NCBI RefSeq assembly: GCF_000439085.1
Contig: NZ_KE392227.1
Span: forward strand, 62,001-126,000
Origin: Leminorella grimontii ATCC 33999 = DSM 5078
GTDB lineage: Bacteria; Pseudomonadota; Gammaproteobacteria; Enterobacterales; Enterobacteriaceae
Direction: 5' to 3'
DNA length: 64,000 nt
The first letter of the stretch is position 1, and each line of letters opens with the position of its first letter. Below the pieces are notes generated by a model. It made no database searches. It saw nothing but the letters and a program-made list of their open reading frames with translations, and had not been told where the DNA came from. Shown piece after piece: positions 60,623 through 64,000 of this stretch. The position numbers were made by a program, and so were the translations under genes.

Positions 60623-60676
60623 GTTTTAGCTCCACTCGTTTACCATTGTTCTATCGGGCACAATAGTTTTACAGAT

Positions 60677-61960
60677 CTACCGAACGATATACCGTTCAAG
60701 CGCCTGTTCTTGTTTACAGAGGCGACGCCAATCTGCGATCGGCATCCTAATTACCAAACCGATGCTCCCATCCTCTTCAGTCCACTCTTTGAGAATCGAC
60801 TGAAGCTGATAAAAACGGCTGCGCAGGCGACCTTCCTGAACGGGTAGTTTCAGGGTGTACTGCGCAATCTCACCGGAAAGACGTTCCGTCAATGCGCGGA
60901 ACAATAAATCGATCCCAGCCCCGGTCTCGGCGGAAAGCCAAACCCGAACGGGAACGTTGTTCTCGTCCCTATCAATACGCGGAGCAAAATCCTCCAGCCT
61001 ATCGATCTTGTTCATCACCAGCAGCACCGGGATCTCATCGGCCTCGATTTCAGCCAACACGTCGGTCACTGCGGCAATATTGTCGCTTATTCGCGCATCG
61101 GCGGCATCCACTACATGAAGCAGCAGAGAAGCCTGACGCGTTTCCTGAAGCGTCGCCTTAAACGCCGCCACCAGGTCATGGGGCAAATGGCGAATAAAGC
61201 CTACGGTGTCAGCCAGTACGGTGGCACCGACGTCTTCCACCTCGATACGCCGAAGCGTAGGATCGAGCGTGGCGAACAGCCTGTCGTCAGCATAGACGCC
61301 AGCCGTTGTTATTTGGTTGAAAAGCGTTGATTTACCGGCGTTGGTATAGCCTACCAGCGACACGGTCGGGATCTCCGCCCGCACGCGGGCTCGGCGCCCC
61401 TGCTCGCGCTGCTTTTCAACCTTTTCAAGCCGGGAAAGGATCTGCTTGATTCTTTCCCGCAGCAGGCGGCGGTCCGTTTCCAACTGCGTTTCACCCGGTC
61501 CTCGCAGACCGATCCCGCCCTTCTGACGCTCAAGGTGGGTCCAGCCTCGTACCAGACGCGTCGCCAGATGCCGCAGCTGCGCAAGCTCAACCTGCAGCTT
61601 ACCCTCGTGCGTTCTGGCCCTTTGAGCGAAGATATCGAGTATCAGCCCCGTTCGGTCAATAACCCGGCACTGACAGAGGCGCTCAAGGTTTCGCTCCTGT
61701 GCGGGCGTGAGCGAATGGTTAAACAGCACGACGGACGCTTCGGTCGCGCTAACGGCCTGCGCGATTTCCTCAGCTTTGCCTTCGCCCACGAAATACTTGG
61801 CCTGAGGCGCTTTGCGGCTGCCGGTCACGACCTGCAGCGTTTCTACGCCGGCGGAAGAAACCAGAGATTCAAACTCCCTGAGATCTTCCGCCTCTTTTTC
61901 CTGAGAGAAGTCGATATGCACCAGAACGGCCTGCTCTCCCGCATCGTACCGTTCAAACAA
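60677..61960 (-). CDS. hflX: ribosome-splitting GTPase HflX
   Basis: 427 residues. The N-terminal HflX domain (about 1-195, with [26 protein letters not shown]) is followed by the G domain with G1 GYTNAGKS (204-211), DTVGF (G3) and NKID (G4), then a short C-terminal domain. Rescues stalled ribosomes after heat stress. The start is TTG at 61960 with AGGAG eight bases upstream, the same unusual start codon as E. coli hflX. Confidence 0.96.
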   Translation of the reverse strand: MFERYDAGEQAVLVHIDFSQEKEAEDLREFESLVSSAGVETLQVVTGSRKAPQAKYFVGEGKAEEIAQAVSATEASVVLFNHSLTPAQERNLERLCQCRVIDRTGLILDIFAQRARTHEGKLQVELAQLRHLATRLVRGWTHLERQKGGIGLRGPGETQLETDRRLLRERIKQILSRLEKVEKQREQGRRARVRAEIPTVSLVGYTNAGKSTLFNQITTAGVYADDRLFATLDPTLRRIEVEDVGATVLADTVGFIRHLPHDLVAAFKATLQETRQASLLLHVVDAADARISDNIAAVTDVLAEIEADEIPVLLVMNKIDRLEDFAPRIDRDENNVPVRVWLSAETGAGIDLLFRALTERLSGEIAQYTLKLPVQEGRLRSRFYQLQSILKEWTEEDGSIGLVIRMPIADWRRLCKQEQALERYIVR

Positions 61961-61995
61961 TCGCGCGACTCCTCAAAGAAAGGCCAGCTCGTCGA

Positions 61996-62289
61996 TTACT
62001 CAGAGGCATCGTCATCCTGCTGCGACTGGGCTCCGCCCTGATAATTTCCCACGTTGCCGCCGCCGGCGGAATTGTTGTGGTGAGAAACGGGACGAGAAGG
62101 CACGACGGTAGAAATCGCGTGCTTATACACCATCTGACTAACCGTGTTCTTTAACAGAATCACGAACTGGTCGAAGGACTCAATTTGCCCTTGCAGCTTG
62201 ATGCCGTTGACCAGATAAATAGAAACCGGAACGCGTTCACGGCGGAGTGCGTTCAAAAACGGGTCTTGTAAAGATTGCCCTTTAGCCAT
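61996..62289 (-). CDS. hfq: RNA chaperone Hfq
   Basis: 97 residues (E. coli 102). Hexameric Sm-like protein for small-RNA pairing. The N-terminal [36 protein letters not shown] and Sm2 motif [14 protein letters not shown] are intact. The C-terminal tail is shortened and Gly/Asn/Gln-rich, ending in the acidic QQDDDASE tip that autoregulates RNA binding. SD AAGGA. Confidence 0.98.
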   Translation of the reverse strand: MAKGQSLQDPFLNALRRERVPVSIYLVNGIKLQGQIESFDQFVILLKNTVSQMVYKHAISTVVPSRPVSHHNNSAGGGNVGNYQGGAQSQQDDDASE

Positions 62290-62364
62290 TCTTCTTTTCC
62301 TTATATTTGCTGTCTGTTACCAAGAGCCAACGGCTCTAAAATAAACTTCATACACCCGCCATAC

Positions 62365-62397
62365 TTCAAATTACAGGCATACCGCCTGCGGTTTGAA
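62365..62397. repeat. imperfect palindrome in the hfq leader region
   Basis: TTCAAA-TTA-CAGGC-loop-GCCTG-CGG-TTTGAA. The CATACTTCAAATTACAG start resembles an intergenic palindromic repeat common in Serratia/Yersinia-type genomes. It could form a hairpin in the hfq mRNA leader. Confidence 0.35.
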
Positions 62398-62489
62398 CCA
62401 TTTAGAGTATAAAATTCAATCACACGAACAATCGGTCATTCAGTACTTAAAAAACAGACGTACACTGTTAATTGTACACAATCATAAGC

Positions 62490-63416
62490 CTATAGCCTAA
62501 TGGCGCGTGTAACTCTTTCAAACGCCTCGTCGGGCTGCTCGCTGTCGAGCCATTCAACGTCCGGCCATCCTCGCAGCCACGTCATTTGCCGTTTGGCAAG
62601 CTGACGAGTTGCGCAAATACCGCGATAAATCGCCTCTTCCCTGTCGATTTCGCCCAGCAGGTACATCCACATCTGTCGATATCCTACGCAGCGGATAGAA
62701 GGCAGGTCCGGATGCAGATCGCCGCGCGCCATCAGTCGTCGAACTTCCTCTTCAAACCCCGCCGACATCATTTGATGAAAGCGAGCCTCGATGCGCTGAT
62801 GCAAAAGTTCGCGTGAAGCGGGCGCTATAGCAAACTGGTGTACACGATACGGCAGCGTTTCACCAGCTATTTGTGTCAATTCTGTTAAAGTTTTACCCGA
62901 AATGTAAAAAACTTCCAACGCTCGGCTCAATCTTTGTGGATCATTTTGATGAATTCTTGCTGCCGCTGTCGGATCTATCTCTTTTAAACGCTGGTGAAGC
63001 GCCGCCCAACCTAACTCTACCGCCTCTGACTCAATGCGCGCCCGTACGATTGGATCCGCAGACGGCAAAGGGGAAAGCCCTTCCAGCAGCGCCTTGTAAT
63101 AAAGCATCGTCCCGCCGACCAGCAGAGGAATGCGCCCGGCGTCAACAATCTCCGCCATTTCCCTTAAGGCGTCGCGGCGAAAGTCCGCCGCCGAATAGCT
63201 CTCGGACGGGTCGAGAATGTCAATCAGCCGGTGTGGCGTCTCACAAAGCTCCTGCTGCGTCGGCTTTGCCGTGCCGATATCCATTTTGCGGTAAATCAGC
63301 GCGGAATCAACGCTAATCACCTCTACGGGCAGATGCTTATACAGCCGTGCCGCCAGCGCCGTTTTGCCGGACGCCGTCGGTCCCATAAGAAAAATGGCAA
63401 GGGGTTTATTATTCAT
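62490..63416 (-). CDS. miaA: tRNA dimethylallyltransferase
   Basis: Adds the isopentenyl group to A37 of tRNAs reading UNN codons. 308 residues. P-loop GPTASGKTA (12-20), catalytic [17 protein letters not shown] (about 36-52), [18 protein letters not shown] and the zinc-independent tRNA-binding helices including [11 protein letters not shown] are conserved. The start overlaps the mutL stop by eight bases. hfq follows after 200 bases that carry its own promoters. Confidence 0.96.
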   Translation of the reverse strand: MNNKPLAIFLMGPTASGKTALAARLYKHLPVEVISVDSALIYRKMDIGTAKPTQQELCETPHRLIDILDPSESYSAADFRRDALREMAEIVDAGRIPLLVGGTMLYYKALLEGLSPLPSADPIVRARIESEAVELGWAALHQRLKEIDPTAAARIHQNDPQRLSRALEVFYISGKTLTELTQIAGETLPYRVHQFAIAPASRELLHQRIEARFHQMMSAGFEEEVRRLMARGDLHPDLPSIRCVGYRQMWMYLLGEIDREEAIYRGICATRQLAKRQMTWLRGWPDVEWLDSEQPDEAFERVTRAIRL

Positions 63417-64000
63417 GTTGCAGCGCGGCCAGAGGCCCCTTCAGGTCAATAGGCTGTAAAACGTCGGCCGCCGGTTTCCCTACGCTCTGCGGACAGAGCC
63501 GCTCGACGTCCGCCAGCAGTTGGATGGCCTGCGACTGCGTCCACTGGGTAGTTTCGCTGCTCAAGCGCCCCGCCAGCCAGTCGGCCAGACGCGCTTCGTC
63601 TACGGAATCATCGCTGCCTAAATAAGACAGCAGCGCAGGCAACAGCTGCTGAAGGTTCTGCTGCCTTAACGGCAGCGGCACGCCCTGAACCTGCACCTTT
63701 TGGCGCTCAACGGAGAGCTGAATGCCGAAATGCTGCAACAGTGCGGCATAGCGCGTTAAGCAAGCCTTATCTTTCTCCCCCAGCGTCAACGACAGGGGAA
63801 TAAGCAAAGGCTGTGGCTTCAAACCGTCTGCTGAAGGCATCAGCTGTGCCCGGCGCAGGCAGCGCTCCGCTGCGGGCAGAGACAGCAGGGCCAGCCCGGC
63901 TCCTCGTTCGACGATGGCGTAAACGTCCTGCCAAATGGCCAGCACCCGTCCCAGGCTTTGAGGCGAGCTTTTATCCAACAGCGAAGGAGGAACGGGAGAC
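63409..64000 (-). CDS. mutL: DNA mismatch repair protein MutL, C-terminal part
   Basis: The frame is open to the right edge; about 197 residues of the C-terminal dimerisation domain are inside the window. Recognisable blocks: [56 protein letters not shown] and [16 protein letters not shown], all parallel to E. coli MutL. The ATPase domain lies outside. As in other enterobacteria it carries no endonuclease motif here. Upstream of miaA with an 8-base overlap. Confidence 0.95.
   Translation of the reverse strand, partial: SPVPPSLLDKSSPQSLGRVLAIWQDVYAIVERGAGLALLSLPAAERCLRRAQLMPSADGLKPQPLLIPLSLTLGEKDKACLTRYAALLQHFGIQLSVERQKVQVQGVPLPLRQQNLQQLLPALLSYLGSDDSVDEARLADWLAGRLSSETTQWTQSQAIQLLADVERLCPQSVGKPAADVLQPIDLKGPLAALQHE

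Overview
The window is chromosomal DNA of a gamma-proteobacterium of the order Enterobacterales. Nearly every housekeeping protein reads as a close homologue of its Escherichia coli counterpart (Mdh, ArgR, Mpl, Ppa, TamA/TamB, Rnr, PurA, Hfq, HflX), and gene order follows the E. coli ispB and 95-96 min regions with rearrangements. The moderately GC-rich coding sequence and the mixture of conserved blocks suggest a Budviciaceae-like genus such as Leminorella; this is an inference from memory, not a computed placement.

Layout. 1-5450: 3' part of dacB, then obgE-yhbE-rpmA-rplU (minus) and divergent ispB. 5449-7084: two tandem paralogues with a phage Mu-type DNA-binding domain, an AT-rich gap and the Ner-like sfsB. 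7167-13323: mdh/argR, mpl, fbp, a TauE-family permease, an unlisted 37-residue membrane peptide and ppa. 13410-23295: an unknown gene coupled to ytfP, the tamA-tamB translocation module, msrA, ytfL(paeA), ytfK and cysQ. 23617-29532: a DcuC-type carrier with an AbgA-like amidohydrolase, fklB, an MFS carrier, ytfB and a DUF488 gene. 29659-31110: the rpsF-priB-rpsR-rplI operon. 31300-36294: an amino-acid-related neighbourhood (PLP lyase/threonine-synthase-like enzyme, RidA, YbaK, a YheO/DauR-type PAS regulator, an AEC carrier, a GST). 36343-40034: nsrR-rnr-rlmB.

In E. coli nsrR, purA and the mutL-miaA-hfq-hflX-hflK-hflC genes are close neighbours. Here both sides of purA carry accessory DNA. Between nsrR and purA lie an AT-rich stretch, a frameshifted remnant of an R-body (RebB) gene, and an unrecognised two-gene unit (729 and 68 residues). 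Between purA and hflC lie about 13 kb of surface-structure genes: a chaperone-usher fimbrial operon (major subunit, usher, chaperone), an 85-residue internally deleted tip adhesin, an IS1-type zinc-ribbon protein, a 1876-residue autotransporter, a full-length tip adhesin, and an orphan HicB-like antitoxin. The window ends in hflC-hflK-hflX-hfq-miaA and the 3' part of mutL.

The best candidates for new biology are the 729/68-residue orphan pair beside the R-body remnant, and the fimbrial operon interrupted by an autotransporter with a collapsed adhesin copy left behind. No tRNA, rRNA, CRISPR array, integrase or complete insertion sequence was seen.
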